A DNA stretch of 64,000 nt from Catenuloplanes indicus (GCF_030813715.1 NZ_JAUSUZ010000001.1:2852001-2916000), one strand, 5' to 3'. Positions 26,885 through 36,099 are shown, counted from the first letter of the stretch. The notes: a model not told the origin generated them from the letters alone. Numbers and translations: made by a program.

Positions 26885-28254
26885 GCCGGCACCTCCGTCT
26901 CGTCCAGCAGCCGTTGCAGGGCCGTCAGGTAGTTGCGGTAGCCGACCTCGAACCAGTGCCGCGGCGAGCCGGTGACCCGGGTCGCGGTGAGCGGCCGGTC
27001 CGCCTCGGCCTGCAGGCGCTGCCACACGCGGGCGGCCCGGTCCGGGTCGGCGGCGCGCAACCGGAGCCAGCGCGCGAACGCCACCGCCTGCCAGTGCACC
27101 AGTGGGCCCAGGCCGGAGTCCGGCTGGAGCAGCCCGGCCACCGCGAGCGTGGGATGCCGCGGCGCGAACGCGTGCAGCAGCAGGTGCGGGCGGCCGTCCG
27201 CGTCCGTGCCGGTCAGCGCCGGGTCCAGGAACTCGAACCGGGGCTGGTAGCCGGTCGCGAACACCACCAGATCCGGGTCGATCGTCCTGCCGTCGGTCAG
27301 CTCGACCTCGGTGCGGTGGAACCGGGCCACGTCCGGCACCGGCGTGATGTCGCCGTGCCCGATCGCGGGCAGCAGCTGGCCGTTGAGCACCGGGTGCGAC
27401 TCGTAGGGCCGGTGGTCCGGCACCGGCAGCCCGAACCGGGCCGGGTCACCGGCCGTCTTCGTGACCAGCAGCCGGTGCAGCCACTGCCGCACCCGCAGCG
27501 GCAGGCCCTGGGTGCGCGCGTGCAGCTGGTCGGCCGGGCGGCCGAGCAGGTACTTCGGCGTGTACCAGTACCCGCGCCGGGTCGAGTGCCACGTGCGGGC
27601 GGCCTGCGCGCCGGCCTCGACCGCAAGGTCCGCGCCGGTGTTGCCGCCGCCGACCACCAGTACCTTCCGCCCGCGCAGCTCCGCCGGATCCTTGTAGCCG
27701 GACGCGTGGATGACCTTGCCGCGGTAGTCGTCCAGGCCGTCGATCCGCGGCATGCGCGGCGCCCAGTTGTGCCCGTTCGCCACCACGACCGCGAGGTAGC
27801 GGTGGGTGCGGGTGCCGCCGGCCCGGCCGGTGCTCTGTGTGGTCACGTCCCAGCGGCCGGCCTCGTCGGCGGGCCGTACGGAGACGACCTCGGTGCCGAA
27901 CCAGACGTGCGGACGCAGGCCGAAGTGGTCGGCGTAGCGCTCCAGATAGGTCAGGTAGCGGGCGTGGTCCGGGTAGTCCGGCCAGTCGTCCGGCATCGGG
28001 AAGTCCGGGAACTCCGTGGTCGTCCGGGACGAGATCAGGTGCGTGCTGGCGAACATCGGGCTGCGGTCGTTCCGCCAGTTCCATGCGCCGCCGACGGTGG
28101 TCTCCCGCTCGTAGCAGTCGACGCCGAAACCGTGCTCCTTCAGGTTCTTCACGGCCGCGAGACCGCTCAGCCCGGCACCGATCACGCAGACCGTGTCGTC
28201 CCCCCGGTCGTAGACGGGACTGGACGCGCTGTCGAACTCGGTGGAGCTGGGCAC
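26881..28254 (-). CDS. Flavin-containing monooxygenase
   Basis: 457 residues. It uses FAD, NADPH and oxygen to oxygenate soft nucleophiles or ketones. FAD-binding VCVIGAGLSGLAAVKNL comes first, then ERETTVGGAWNW, the NADPH site KVLVVGGGNTGADLAVEAG, and FATGYQPRFEF. The FMO fingerprint is represented by VIHASGYKDP. The GTG at 28254 has GAGAGGA 8 bases upstream; the alternative GTG at 28290 would add 12 residues and has no such site. It is the first gene of a two-gene operon with the defective-looking hydrolase. Substrate is unknown. Confidence 0.9.
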   Translation of the reverse strand: MPSSTEFDSASSPVYDRGDDTVCVIGAGLSGLAAVKNLKEHGFGVDCYERETTVGGAWNWRNDRSPMFASTHLISSRTTTEFPDFPMPDDWPDYPDHARYLTYLERYADHFGLRPHVWFGTEVVSVRPADEAGRWDVTTQSTGRAGGTRTHRYLAVVVANGHNWAPRMPRIDGLDDYRGKVIHASGYKDPAELRGRKVLVVGGGNTGADLAVEAGAQAARTWHSTRRGYWYTPKYLLGRPADQLHARTQGLPLRVRQWLHRLLVTKTAGDPARFGLPVPDHRPYESHPVLNGQLLPAIGHGDITPVPDVARFHRTEVELTDGRTIDPDLVVFATGYQPRFEFLDPALTGTDADGRPHLLLHAFAPRHPTLAVAGLLQPDSGLGPLVHWQAVAFARWLRLRAADPDRAARVWQRLQAEADRPLTATRVTGSPRHWFEVGYRNYLTALQRLLDETEVPA

Positions 28255-28352
28255 CGCGAAATCCTCTCGATTTCCGCTATACCTGTCCACCCCAGGAGCA
28301 AAAAATCAAAACCATCAGCGGGTACGTCGTGCGCGTCCCTGGATGCACGGGG

Positions 28353-28367
28353 CGCGGCTTCGCCGCG
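28353..28367 (-). terminator. Hairpin after the endonuclease/phosphatase-family gene
   Basis: CGCGGC-TTC-GCCGCG, 37 bases past the stop codon at 28404. The stem is 6 bp and there is no T-tract. Confidence 0.4.
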
Positions 28368-28403
28368 GTCCGGTGCCTTCTGCTCGGCCGGGCGCGGTGC
28401 GGC

Positions 28404-29093
28404 TCACTCTGGGATGATCAGGTCCGCGATCACCGGGAAGTGGTCGCTCGCGCGCCGGGTGAGCGGCGTGTCCACCACGTCGTAGCGGGCCACCTCGATC
28501 CGCGGATCGGTGAAGATCCCGTCGATCCGGCCGGTCGGGCCGTGCAACGGGAACGTGCAGCGGTCCGTCGCGTCCGCCGCCACCGCCGCGTCGGTCAGGC
28601 CGTCCGCCAGCGTGCGCCAGGCCGCGCCGCCGGACGTCTCGTTCACGTCCGCACCGATGACGACCGGCGTCTCCACCGCGGCCAGCGCCGCGCGCAGCAG
28701 CTCGGCCTGACTGGCCCGCTCCGCCGCGTCCAGCGACAGGTGGGTGCCGGCCACCGTGAACCGCCGCCGGCCCACCGAGCACTCCGCGAACGCGGCGCCG
28801 CGCATGTGCCGGCCGGGCACCAGTGGGAACCGTGTCACCCAGGTGCGGTGCACGTGGACGCGCATGTCGGTCAGGATCAGGTTGCCCAGCGACGGCAGAC
28901 CGCCGACGGCCAGCACCGCGCCGAACGCGCGGGCCAGGTTCGCGGTCCTGTTCCGCCAGCCGAACCGGCGCGGGCCCTCCTGCACGATCACCACGTCCGC
29001 GGCGACGGCCCGGACCACCTCGGCCAGCGCGGCCCGGTCGTCCCGCTGCCCGTGCACGTTGTAGGTGAGCACGCGCAGTGCGCCCTCCGTCAT
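28404..29093 (-). CDS. Endonuclease/exonuclease/phosphatase family protein
   Basis: 229 residues, a metal-dependent phosphodiesterase or phosphatase of the DNase I-like superfamily. Motifs: LRVLTYNVHGQRDD, VVIVQEGPRR (metal Glu), GTHLSLD, VVIGADVNET (catalytic Asp/Asn), RIDGIFTD and SDHFPVIADL (terminal Asp-His). ATG 29093 follows GGGAGGGG with good spacing. No signal peptide, so it is cytoplasmic. Substrate could be nucleic acid, inositol phosphate or lipid. It lies downstream of glucokinase on the same strand, beyond a terminator-like hairpin. Confidence 0.88.
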   Translation of the reverse strand: MTEGALRVLTYNVHGQRDDRAALAEVVRAVAADVVIVQEGPRRFGWRNRTANLARAFGAVLAVGGLPSLGNLILTDMRVHVHRTWVTRFPLVPGRHMRGAAFAECSVGRRRFTVAGTHLSLDAAERASQAELLRAALAAVETPVVIGADVNETSGGAAWRTLADGLTDAAVAADATDRCTFPLHGPTGRIDGIFTDPRIEVARYDVVDTPLTRRASDHFPVIADLIIPE

Positions 29094-29134
29094 CGCCGAC
29101 CCCTCCCTGCTGCGTTCGCTGCCTGGCACTCCGG

Positions 29135-29163
29135 TGATCGAGGCGGCACCGACGCCTCGATCA
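29135..29163 (-). terminator. Terminator after glucokinase
   Basis: TGATCGAGGC (29135-29144) pairs with GCCTCGATCA (29154-29163) around a 9-base loop, 14 bases past the glucokinase stop. Confidence 0.65.
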
Positions 29164-29177
29164 TGGTCCGGTGCGCG

Positions 29178-30128
29178 CTACTCGGCCAGGCGGGCGAGGT
29201 CCGCGGCGCCGATCACACCGGCGGTGTTGCCCATCTCGGCCGGGCGCAGCTCCGCGACCGGGAAGCGGCCGCGCTGGCCGAGCGACTCCGCGTACGCCTT
29301 GCGGACCGGTGCCATCAGCAGGTCACCGGCGTCGGCCACGCCGCCGCCGACCACCAGCACCTGCGGGTCCAGCATCTGCACCAGGTCGGTCATCACGGTC
29401 CCGAGCCAGTAGCCGATCTGGCCGAACGCCTCACCGGCGACCGGGTCACCGGCCTGCGCGGCCCGGGTGACCATCGGGCCGGTGATCCGGTCGGCGTCGC
29501 CACCCGCCAGCGCGAGCAGCGCCTCCGCGCGGTGCGGGTCCTGCCGCGCGCCGGACCGGGCGAACCGGACCAGCGCGGTGCCGCTCGCGTACTGCTCGAT
29601 GCAGCCGAGCCGGCCGCAGCCGCACGGGTGGCCGTCCGGGACCGCGGTCATGTGGCCCAGCTCGGCCGCGATGCCGTGGGTGCCGCGGACCAGCCGGCCG
29701 CCGGTGACCAGGCCTCCGCCGATGCCGGTGCCGACCGTGAACATCACCATCGAGGCGTCCGCGTGCCGGGCCGCGCCGAACCGGAACTCGGCCCAGGCCG
29801 CCACGTTCGCGTCGTTCTCCACCACCACGGGAAGGCCGGTCGCGTCCGAGATGTACTTCTGCAGCGGCTCGTCCCGCCAGGCCAGGTTCGGCGCGAACAG
29901 CACGGTCGAGCGGCCCGCGTCCACGAATCCGGCCGCACCGATCCCGACCGCGGTGATCGCGTGACCGGCGGCCAGCTCGCGCACCACGTCGATGATCACG
30001 TCGCGGGTCTTGGCGACGTCGTCCGCCGGCGTGTCCCGGCGCGTCTGGGCCAGCACCTCGCCGTGGGGATCGACGACCCCACCGGCCACCTTCGTGCCGC
30101 CGATGTCGACTCCGATGGTCAGCGTCAC
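29178..30128 (-). CDS. glk: ROK-family glucokinase
   Basis: 316 residues, the length of Streptomyces GlkA. It phosphorylates glucose with ATP and in actinomycetes also takes part in carbon catabolite repression. ATP loop LTIGVDIGGTKVAGGVVD is at the N-terminus; ENDANVAAWAE holds the catalytic Asp; GTGIGGGLV and the ROK zinc motif CGCGRLGCIEQYASG follow. The GTG start has GAGGGGAG 8 bases before it; an open frame extends upstream to 30251 but is not family sequence. Gene order with the following DUF5304-like and SRPBCC genes recalls the Streptomyces glkA region. Confidence 0.95.
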   Translation of the reverse strand: MTLTIGVDIGGTKVAGGVVDPHGEVLAQTRRDTPADDVAKTRDVIIDVVRELAAGHAITAVGIGAAGFVDAGRSTVLFAPNLAWRDEPLQKYISDATGLPVVVENDANVAAWAEFRFGAARHADASMVMFTVGTGIGGGLVTGGRLVRGTHGIAAELGHMTAVPDGHPCGCGRLGCIEQYASGTALVRFARSGARQDPHRAEALLALAGGDADRITGPMVTRAAQAGDPVAGEAFGQIGYWLGTVMTDLVQMLDPQVLVVGGGVADAGDLLMAPVRKAYAESLGQRGRFPVAELRPAEMGNTAGVIGAADLARLAE

Positions 30129-30296
30129 CGCCGCCGCTCCCCTCATAACCGTCCGTACCGGGTGTATTACCCAGTACGCGCTCGCGCCATCCCGGACACG
30201 TGCGACCGGCGGACGCCCCTCGGCGCCCGCTTGATCACTACCTGACCCCATCCTCCGCCGACGCGCGGCGCGCCGGGTTGAGACCGCGTCATCCCG

Positions 30297-31268
30297 TCAG
30301 ACGCCGTCGCGGGACTCCCGCTCATGATCGCCGGTGCCCCGCGCGCCACTGCTGCCGGGGTCACCACCGCCGTTGCCCGCGGCTGCGGCGCGGGTCGCGG
30401 CGGACCACGGGTCCTCCCCCGGCCAGCCGGTGCCGGAGTCCTCGTGCGGCGCCTTCTCCCCGGACTTCGCCGCGGTCCCCGCGCTGGCGCGGGTCGCGGT
30501 ACCGGCGGCAGCGGACCGGGCCGGGCCGGACCAGGTGGCGGGGTCGGCCGCGGCGGTGGAGAACGCGCGGAGCAGGCCGGCGACACCGGCGGCGAGGTCA
30601 CCCGCGCTGGTGGCCAGCTGCTCGGCGAACTCGGGCGTGGGGTTGCGGACCATGGTGATCGCGCGGCAGACCGGGCAGACGCAGCACTCCGCGCTGCCGG
30701 TGGCCCACCCGGCGTGCGCGGCACCGCCCTGCGAGTCGCCGGCCGAGAATCCGCGGCCGTCCCGCACGCCGCCGGGCACGAAGTCGCGGTCCGCCCGCGG
30801 GCCGCCGTCCGGGAACGCGCGGCCGTCGCCGGCCGGGGAGTCGTGGTCGTCGCCCGGCCGGTCAGTGGCCGATCCCGGGTCGGCCTGAGGCCCGTCGCCG
30901 GGCGTGGCGGGCCGCGTGCCGGGCGCGTCGGCCCGAGGAGCTGCCGCGGTCGTGGCCGGGCCGGAGGGGCCGGCGGGTTCCCGCGGTGGCCGGGCCGCGG
31001 GGCGGGCGCCGGCCGTACCCTCGGAATGTCTGTGCAGGTCCTCGCTGAAGCCGGAGGCGGTCTTCGCGACGCCGCGCAACGCGTCGCCGAGCAGGCCGAG
31101 GCCCGCACCGGTGGTCTCGTGGCCGGAGGCGCGGGCGGCGAACTTCGCGCCCTGCGCCATCCACGCGGCCTGGCTCGCGCCCTGCGACGCGCGGGCGAGC
31201 ACGGCCGCGACCAGGCGCTCCGCCTCCTCGCGTGCCGAGCCGGTGCCGGACGGGTCCGGAGTCGCCAT
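30297..31268 (-). CDS. DUF5304-like protein with CxxC motif
   Basis: 323 residues, no assigned function. Residues 1-75 are helical (EEAERLVAAVLARASQG...ALRGVAKTASGFSEDLHRH). A long Pro/Ala/Gly/Asp-rich, probably disordered region follows. At about residue 200-240 lies a conserved-looking block CCVCPVCRAITMVRNPTPEF, with two cysteine pairs able to bind metal, and a helix LATSAGDLAAGVAGLLRAF. The tail is again low in complexity. In Streptomyces a protein of this kind sits beside glkA. The ATG is preceded by GGGGG. It lies 23 bases after the SRPBCC gene and is probably co-transcribed. Confidence 0.75.
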   Translation of the reverse strand: MATPDPSGTGSAREEAERLVAAVLARASQGASQAAWMAQGAKFAARASGHETTGAGLGLLGDALRGVAKTASGFSEDLHRHSEGTAGARPAARPPREPAGPSGPATTAAAPRADAPGTRPATPGDGPQADPGSATDRPGDDHDSPAGDGRAFPDGGPRADRDFVPGGVRDGRGFSAGDSQGGAAHAGWATGSAECCVCPVCRAITMVRNPTPEFAEQLATSAGDLAAGVAGLLRAFSTAAADPATWSGPARSAAAGTATRASAGTAAKSGEKAPHEDSGTGWPGEDPWSAATRAAAAGNGGGDPGSSGARGTGDHERESRDGV

Positions 31269-31291
31269 GATCAAGCCCCCTGTGCGGTGTG

Positions 31292-31744
31292 TCAGCCGGC
31301 CGGCAGGCTCTCCACCCGCCGCTTGAGCTCCTTGAGCGCCGTATCCATGATGCGCTTCTCCGCCTTGCGCCGGATCATGCCGATCGTGGTGATCGACAGA
31401 TCCACCTCCAGCGTGTACGTCACGGTGGTGCCGCCGTCCGCGTTCGGCGTGATGTCGTAGGAGCCGCGCTGTGCCTTCTGCATCTTCGACGGTGCGACCA
31501 GGTGCCACTCGATGCGGGACAGGTCGTCGGCGTACTCGTACTGCAGGGTGTACTCGTCGGCCAGCACGCCCGCGTCGATGACGAACCGGACCTGGCTGGC
31601 ATATCCGTCCTCGTACTCCTCGAGGACCTCGACCTGCTTGAACGCGTCGGCCCACTCGGGGTAGCTGCCGAAGTCGGAGACGACCTCGGCCACACGCTCG
31701 GCCGGCGCGGCGATAACGATCGACTGGGTGGAGGAGTCCGCCAT
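31292..31744 (-). CDS. SRPBCC (START-like) family protein
   Basis: 150 residues, a small lipid- or polyketide-binding fold. MADSSTQSIVIAAPAERVAEVVSDFGSYPEWADAFKQVEV is a typical START-like N-terminus. The curved sheet continues with VRFVIDAGVLADEYTLQYEY, GSYDITPNADGGTTVTYTLEVDL, and ends in the long helix (KAEKRIMDTALKELKRRVESL). It has no signal peptide. It is divergent from the acyl-CoA synthetase gene, suggesting a shared lipid role, as in the corresponding Streptomyces region. Ligand unknown. Confidence 0.88.
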   Translation of the reverse strand: MADSSTQSIVIAAPAERVAEVVSDFGSYPEWADAFKQVEVLEEYEDGYASQVRFVIDAGVLADEYTLQYEYADDLSRIEWHLVAPSKMQKAQRGSYDITPNADGGTTVTYTLEVDLSITTIGMIRRKAEKRIMDTALKELKRRVESLPAG

Positions 31745-31886
31745 GCGGGCAGGCTACCGCGCGGGTGCGACAGTCCCGGCGGGGGTTGGCGACGGGGACC
31801 GGATGTGTCGGCGAACCGTCACGGGCGGTACGTTTCTGCTGTATCAGGGCCGTGACACGGGGCCCCACAGTCCGAGGAGCTGTCAG

Positions 31887-33680
31887 GTGCGCGAGTTCTC
31901 CGTCCCTCCGGTCGTCACGATCGCCGACACCACGACCCTTACCGATGCGATCTGGGACAACGCGCGCATCGCACCGCAGAACGTGTCGTTCCTCCGCCGC
32001 ACCGACGCCACCACCTGGTCGCCGGTGACCGCGGCCGAGTTCCACGCCGAGGTGGTCGCGGTGGCCCGGGGCCTGATCGGCGCCGGTGTCCAGCCCGGCG
32101 ACCGGGTCGCCCTGATGAGCCGGACGCGGTACGAGTGGACCCTGATCGACTACGCCATCTGGGCGGCCGGCGCGGTCACCGTGCCGATCTACGAGACGTC
32201 CAGCGCGGAGCAGGTCTCCTGGATCCTCTCCGACTCCGGCGCGGTCGCCGTGTTCGTCGAGACGAACGCGCACGCGCTGCTCGTGTCCGGCCTGCGCGAG
32301 GACCTGGCGGACCTGCGCGAGCTGTGGCAGATCGACGCCGGCGGCCTGGCCACGGTGACCGCCGCGGGCGAGCCGGTCGGCGCGGAGGCGGTCGAGGAGC
32401 GCCGCCGGGCCGCTCGCGCCGCGGACGTCGCCACGATCATCTACACCAGCGGCACCACCGGGCGGCCGAAGGGCTGCTCGCTGACCCACCGCAACCTGCT
32501 GGCCGAGGTGCTGAACGCGGTGGTCGCGTTCGACCACATGTTCAAGGGCGAGTCCCGCACGCTGCTGTTCCTGCCGCTGGCGCACGCGTTCGCCCGGCTG
32601 ATCCAGATCGCGGTGGTGACCACCCGGGCCACGCTGGCGCACTCGCCGGACACCCGCACGCTGCTGCCCGACCTGGCCGCGGTGAAGCCGACGTTCCTGC
32701 TCTCCGTGCCGCGCGTGTTCGAGAAGGTCTACACCGGCGCGAAGACGAAGGCGGAGGCCGGCGGCAAGGGCGCGATCTTCACACGCGCCGAGGCGACCGC
32801 GATCGCGTACAGCGAGGCGCTCGACAACGGCGGCCCGGGCCTGCTGCTGCGTGCCCGGCACGCGCTGTTCGACCGGCTGGTCTACGGCAAGCTGCGCGCC
32901 GCGATGGGCGGCCGGTGCACGGACGCGGTCTCCGGCGGCGCGCCGCTCGGCGCCCGGCTGGCGCACTTCTTCCGCGGCGTCGGCGTGCTGGTGATGGAGG
33001 GCTACGGCCTGACCGAGACGTCGCCGGCCGTGGCGGCGAACATCCCGAGCGCGATCCGGATCGGCTCGGTCGGGCGGCCGCTGCCCGGCGTCACGATCCG
33101 GATCGCGGACGACGGCGAGATCCTGGTGCAGGGCGACATCGTGTTCGGCGGGTACTGGAACAACCCGGACGCGTCCCGCGAGGTGCTGGAGGACGGCTGG
33201 TTCCGCACCGGCGACCTGGGCGCGCTGGACGACGACGGCTACCTGACGATCACCGGCCGGAAGAAGGAGATCATCGTGACCGCGGGCGGCAAGAACGTCG
33301 CCCCGGCCGTGCTCGAGGACCGGCTCCGCGCGCACCCGCTGGTCAGCCAGAGCGTGCTGGTCGGCGACCGGCAGCCGTTCATCGCCGCGCTGATCACGAT
33401 CGACGAGGAGGCCTGGCCGGGCTGGCTCGCGGCGAACGGTCGGGATGCCGACAGCACGGTGGCCGCGCTGGCCGCCGACCCGGCGCTGCGGGCCGAGATC
33501 CAGAAGGCGGTGGACGAGGCGAACAAGGCCGTGTCCAGCGCGGAGGCCATCAAGGTGTTCCGGATCCTGGGCCGCGACTTCACCGAGGCGACCGGCGAGC
33601 TGACCCCGTCGCTCAAGGTCAAGCGCAACGTGGTGCACAAGACGTACGCGGACGACATCGCTGCCATCTACACCAAGTGA
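31887..33680 (+). CDS. Long-chain fatty acid-CoA ligase (AMP-binding)
   Basis: 597 residues of the FadD15 type. It activates fatty acids to acyl-AMP and then acyl-CoA. Motifs: the P-loop IIYTSGTTGRPKGC, the fatty-acid gate region LFLPLAHAFARL, EGYGLTETSP, and DGWFRTGDLGALDDDGYLTITGRKKEI with the hinge and catalytic C-terminal domain (TPSLKVKRNVV). The GTG start follows GAGGAGCTGTCAG. Earlier in-frame GTG/ATG codons give non-family sequence. Not secreted. The two-component genes follow 34 bases later but have their own promoter-like box. Confidence 0.94.
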   Translation: MREFSVPPVVTIADTTTLTDAIWDNARIAPQNVSFLRRTDATTWSPVTAAEFHAEVVAVARGLIGAGVQPGDRVALMSRTRYEWTLIDYAIWAAGAVTVPIYETSSAEQVSWILSDSGAVAVFVETNAHALLVSGLREDLADLRELWQIDAGGLATVTAAGEPVGAEAVEERRRAARAADVATIIYTSGTTGRPKGCSLTHRNLLAEVLNAVVAFDHMFKGESRTLLFLPLAHAFARLIQIAVVTTRATLAHSPDTRTLLPDLAAVKPTFLLSVPRVFEKVYTGAKTKAEAGGKGAIFTRAEATAIAYSEALDNGGPGLLLRARHALFDRLVYGKLRAAMGGRCTDAVSGGAPLGARLAHFFRGVGVLVMEGYGLTETSPAVAANIPSAIRIGSVGRPLPGVTIRIADDGEILVQGDIVFGGYWNNPDASREVLEDGWFRTGDLGALDDDGYLTITGRKKEIIVTAGGKNVAPAVLEDRLRAHPLVSQSVLVGDRQPFIAALITIDEEAWPGWLAANGRDADSTVAALAADPALRAEIQKAVDEANKAVSSAEAIKVFRILGRDFTEATGELTPSLKVKRNVVHKTYADDIAAIYTK

Positions 33681-33702
33681 CGGCGGGACTCCGGGCAGGC
33701 GA

Positions 33703-33708
33703 TAGCAT
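33703..33708 (+). promoter_or_regulatory. Possible -10 box of leaderless histidine kinase mRNA
   Basis: TAGCAT ends 6 bases before the GTG start. No ribosome-binding site is present. The identical hexamer occurs before ctaG. Confidence 0.45.
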
Positions 33709-33714
33709 CCCGGA

Positions 33715-35409
33715 GTGGCCGCCTCACCCCCCGTCGCACCACGTCCGCACCCGTTGGCGGTCGCGGCTCGCTTCGTGATGCTGGCGCTCGTCGCGCTGCT
33801 CACGCTCATCGCGACCCGGGACCCGGACCGCCTCTGGTGGATCGTGGTCCTGCTGTTCCTGAGCATCCCGGGCGTGGTCGCGCCCCGGCATCCGGTCCTC
33901 GCGCCCGCCGCCCGGTTCGCCGAGGTGGTCGTGGTCGGCCTGGCCGCCAGCGACGTGGCCGCGGCGGCCAGCGCGGTCGGCAGCCTGGGGCTGGGCGTCG
34001 GGGCCGAGGTGATCCTGCCGTACCTGGCGGTGCCGCTCACGGTCGCGGCGCTGCAACGGCGGTCCCGCGAGGGCGCGGTGCTGCTCGGCGCGGCCGCGGG
34101 CACGCTGCTGGCCAGCGGCGCGGTCACCATGACGTCGGGCGGCCCGCAGATCATGCAGATCGGGTACCTCGCGGTGTGCGCGCAGTGGCTGATCCTGGGC
34201 GGGCTCGGCACGTTCGCGGCGGACACGCTGCGGCGATGGATGCTGGTGCGGGAGACGAAACCCCAGCCGTACGCGGAGGCGACGCGCCTGCTCACCCAGC
34301 TGCGCAGCGTCGCCCGTCAGCTGCCCGGTGCCACGCTGGACCCGGGCGGCATCGCGGAGCACCTGCTGGAGGAGCTGCGCGCGGTCGCACCGGCGGACCG
34401 CGCCGCGGTGCTCACCGCCAGCGGCGGCGGGCGGCTGGTGGTGCTGGCCCAATCCGCGATGGAGCGCGTCGACTGGGAGACCACGCTGGACGCGGACTCC
34501 GCGATCGCGGACGCGTGGGCCAGCCAGCAGCCGGCCACGGCCAGCCGCTCGCAGTCCCGTTCGCACCGTGGCGCGGAGGTGTCCGCGCTGGTGGTGCCGC
34601 TGGTCGCGGGCGTGCGGTCGATCGGGCTGGTGGTGGTGGAGAGCAACACCAGCCTGGCGTACCCGGCGCCGGTGGTGGCGAAGGTGACCTCGGTGACCGG
34701 CCCGGCCGCGCTGCGGCTGGAGGCCGCGCTGCTGTTCGACGAGGTGCGCTCGCTGGCCACCAACGAGGAGCGGCAGCGCCTGGCCCGGGAGATCCACGAC
34801 GGCGTCGCGCAGGAGCTGGTGATGGTCGGCTACGGCATCGACAATGCGCTGGCCACGCTGCCGGAGGACGCGAAGGAGACCGCGGAGGAGCTGCGCACGC
34901 TGCGCGGCGAGGTCACCCGCGTGATCACCGAGCTACGGTTGTCCCTGTTCGAGCTGCGTTCCGAGGTCGACCGGCACGGCGGCCTGGCCGGTGCGATCGC
35001 GGAGTACGCGCGGACCGTCGGCTCGGCCGCGGGCCTGCGCGTGCACTACACGCTGGACGAGTCCACGGCCCGGCTGCCGGCCGCGACCGAGGCGGAGCTG
35101 CTGCGCATCGCGCAGGAGGCGATCACGAACGCGCGCAAGCACGCCGGCGCCTCGAACCTGTGGGTCACCTGCGAGGTGGACCCCCCTTACGCCCGCATCG
35201 AGGTGACGGACGATGGTCAGGGAATGGCGGATAAGCGACCGGATGGCCGTTACGGTCTTGCGATCATGAATGAGAGAGCGGAACGTATCCGTGGCCGCCT
35301 GGAGATTAGGCCGCGGAATCCGAGTGGAACGACGGTGGCGGTGGTGCTCGGAGCCTCGCCCCGACGCGATAGCGTGCGCGATAGCGGCAACGCATTAGAA
35401 GGGGAGTAA
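33715..35409 (+). CDS. NarL-type sensor histidine kinase
   Basis: 564 residues. Residues about 15-165 hold several membrane helices (FVMLALVALLTLIA, LWWIVVLLFLSIPGVV, and others), forming a membrane-embedded sensor. Residues about 185-340 are GAF-like. The HisKA_3 phospho-acceptor is in RQRLAREIHDGVAQELVMVGYG, with the DGVAQEL motif typical of NarL-type kinases. The ATPase has NARKHAGAS (N box) and TDDGQGM (G box). The partner regulator lies 8 bases downstream, so both form one operon. The input signal cannot be told. Confidence 0.94.
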   Translation: MAASPPVAPRPHPLAVAARFVMLALVALLTLIATRDPDRLWWIVVLLFLSIPGVVAPRHPVLAPAARFAEVVVVGLAASDVAAAASAVGSLGLGVGAEVILPYLAVPLTVAALQRRSREGAVLLGAAAGTLLASGAVTMTSGGPQIMQIGYLAVCAQWLILGGLGTFAADTLRRWMLVRETKPQPYAEATRLLTQLRSVARQLPGATLDPGGIAEHLLEELRAVAPADRAAVLTASGGGRLVVLAQSAMERVDWETTLDADSAIADAWASQQPATASRSQSRSHRGAEVSALVVPLVAGVRSIGLVVVESNTSLAYPAPVVAKVTSVTGPAALRLEAALLFDEVRSLATNEERQRLAREIHDGVAQELVMVGYGIDNALATLPEDAKETAEELRTLRGEVTRVITELRLSLFELRSEVDRHGGLAGAIAEYARTVGSAAGLRVHYTLDESTARLPAATEAELLRIAQEAITNARKHAGASNLWVTCEVDPPYARIEVTDDGQGMADKRPDGRYGLAIMNERAERIRGRLEIRPRNPSGTTVAVVLGASPRRDSVRDSGNALEGE

Positions 35410-35417
35410 ACCGAGCT

Positions 35418-36086
35418 ATGTCGACCAGCCCTGCGCCGACGACGCGCACCAAGGTCCTTCTTGTCGACGATCACGACCTGATCCGAAAGGGACTGCGGCA
35501 CGCATTCGAGCGCGACCGGCAGTTCGAGGTGGTCGGTGAGGCCGCCACGGCCGCCGAGGCGGTCCGTCAGGCCGGCGCGCTCCAGCCCGACGTGGTGATC
35601 ATGGATCTTCGCCTGCCGGACGGCAGCGGCCTGGAGGCCACCCGGGCACTGCGGAAGAACAGCTCCACCATGGGCATCGTGGTCCTGACCATGTATGCGG
35701 GGGACGACCAGCTGTTCGGCGCGCTGGAGGCGGGCGCCTCCGCGTTCGTGCCGAAGACCGCACCGGCCGACGAGGTGGTGGCCGCCGCGCGGCACGCCGC
35801 GTCCGCGCCGAGCGCGTTCACCGCGGCCGATCTGGCCGAGGCGATGAAGCGGCGGCTCGCGCCGTCCGGCCCACAGCTGTCTCCGCGCGAGGGTCAGGTG
35901 CTGCGCCTCCTGGCGGACGGCATGAGCGTCGCCGGCATCGCGAAGCAGCTGTTCGTCAGCGAGTCCACGGCCAAGACGCACATTTCCAAGCTGTACGAGA
36001 AGCTCGGCGCGGCAAATCGCGCCCAGGCACTGATGACCGCGCTCCGGCTCGGCCTTCTCGAGGCGCCGGACGCACCGAAGTTCTGA
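35418..36086 (+). CDS. NarL/FixJ-family response regulator
   Basis: 222 residues. The receiver domain (about 12-130) has the acidic pair VDDHD and phospho-acceptor Asp in VVIMDLRLPDGSG; Thr and Lys follow in VLTMY and VPKTA. The LuxR helix-turn-helix (about 155-215) reads LSPREGQVLRLLADGMSVAGIAKQ and SESTAKTHISKLYEKLGAANR. It is the cognate regulator of the kinase just upstream. GGGGAG is 12 bases before the ATG, slightly far. A strong terminator with T-tract ends the operon. Confidence 0.95.
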   Translation: MSTSPAPTTRTKVLLVDDHDLIRKGLRHAFERDRQFEVVGEAATAAEAVRQAGALQPDVVIMDLRLPDGSGLEATRALRKNSSTMGIVVLTMYAGDDQLFGALEAGASAFVPKTAPADEVVAAARHAASAPSAFTAADLAEAMKRRLAPSGPQLSPREGQVLRLLADGMSVAGIAKQLFVSESTAKTHISKLYEKLGAANRAQALMTALRLGLLEAPDAPKF

Positions 36087-36099
36087 CCATTCTCTTTCC

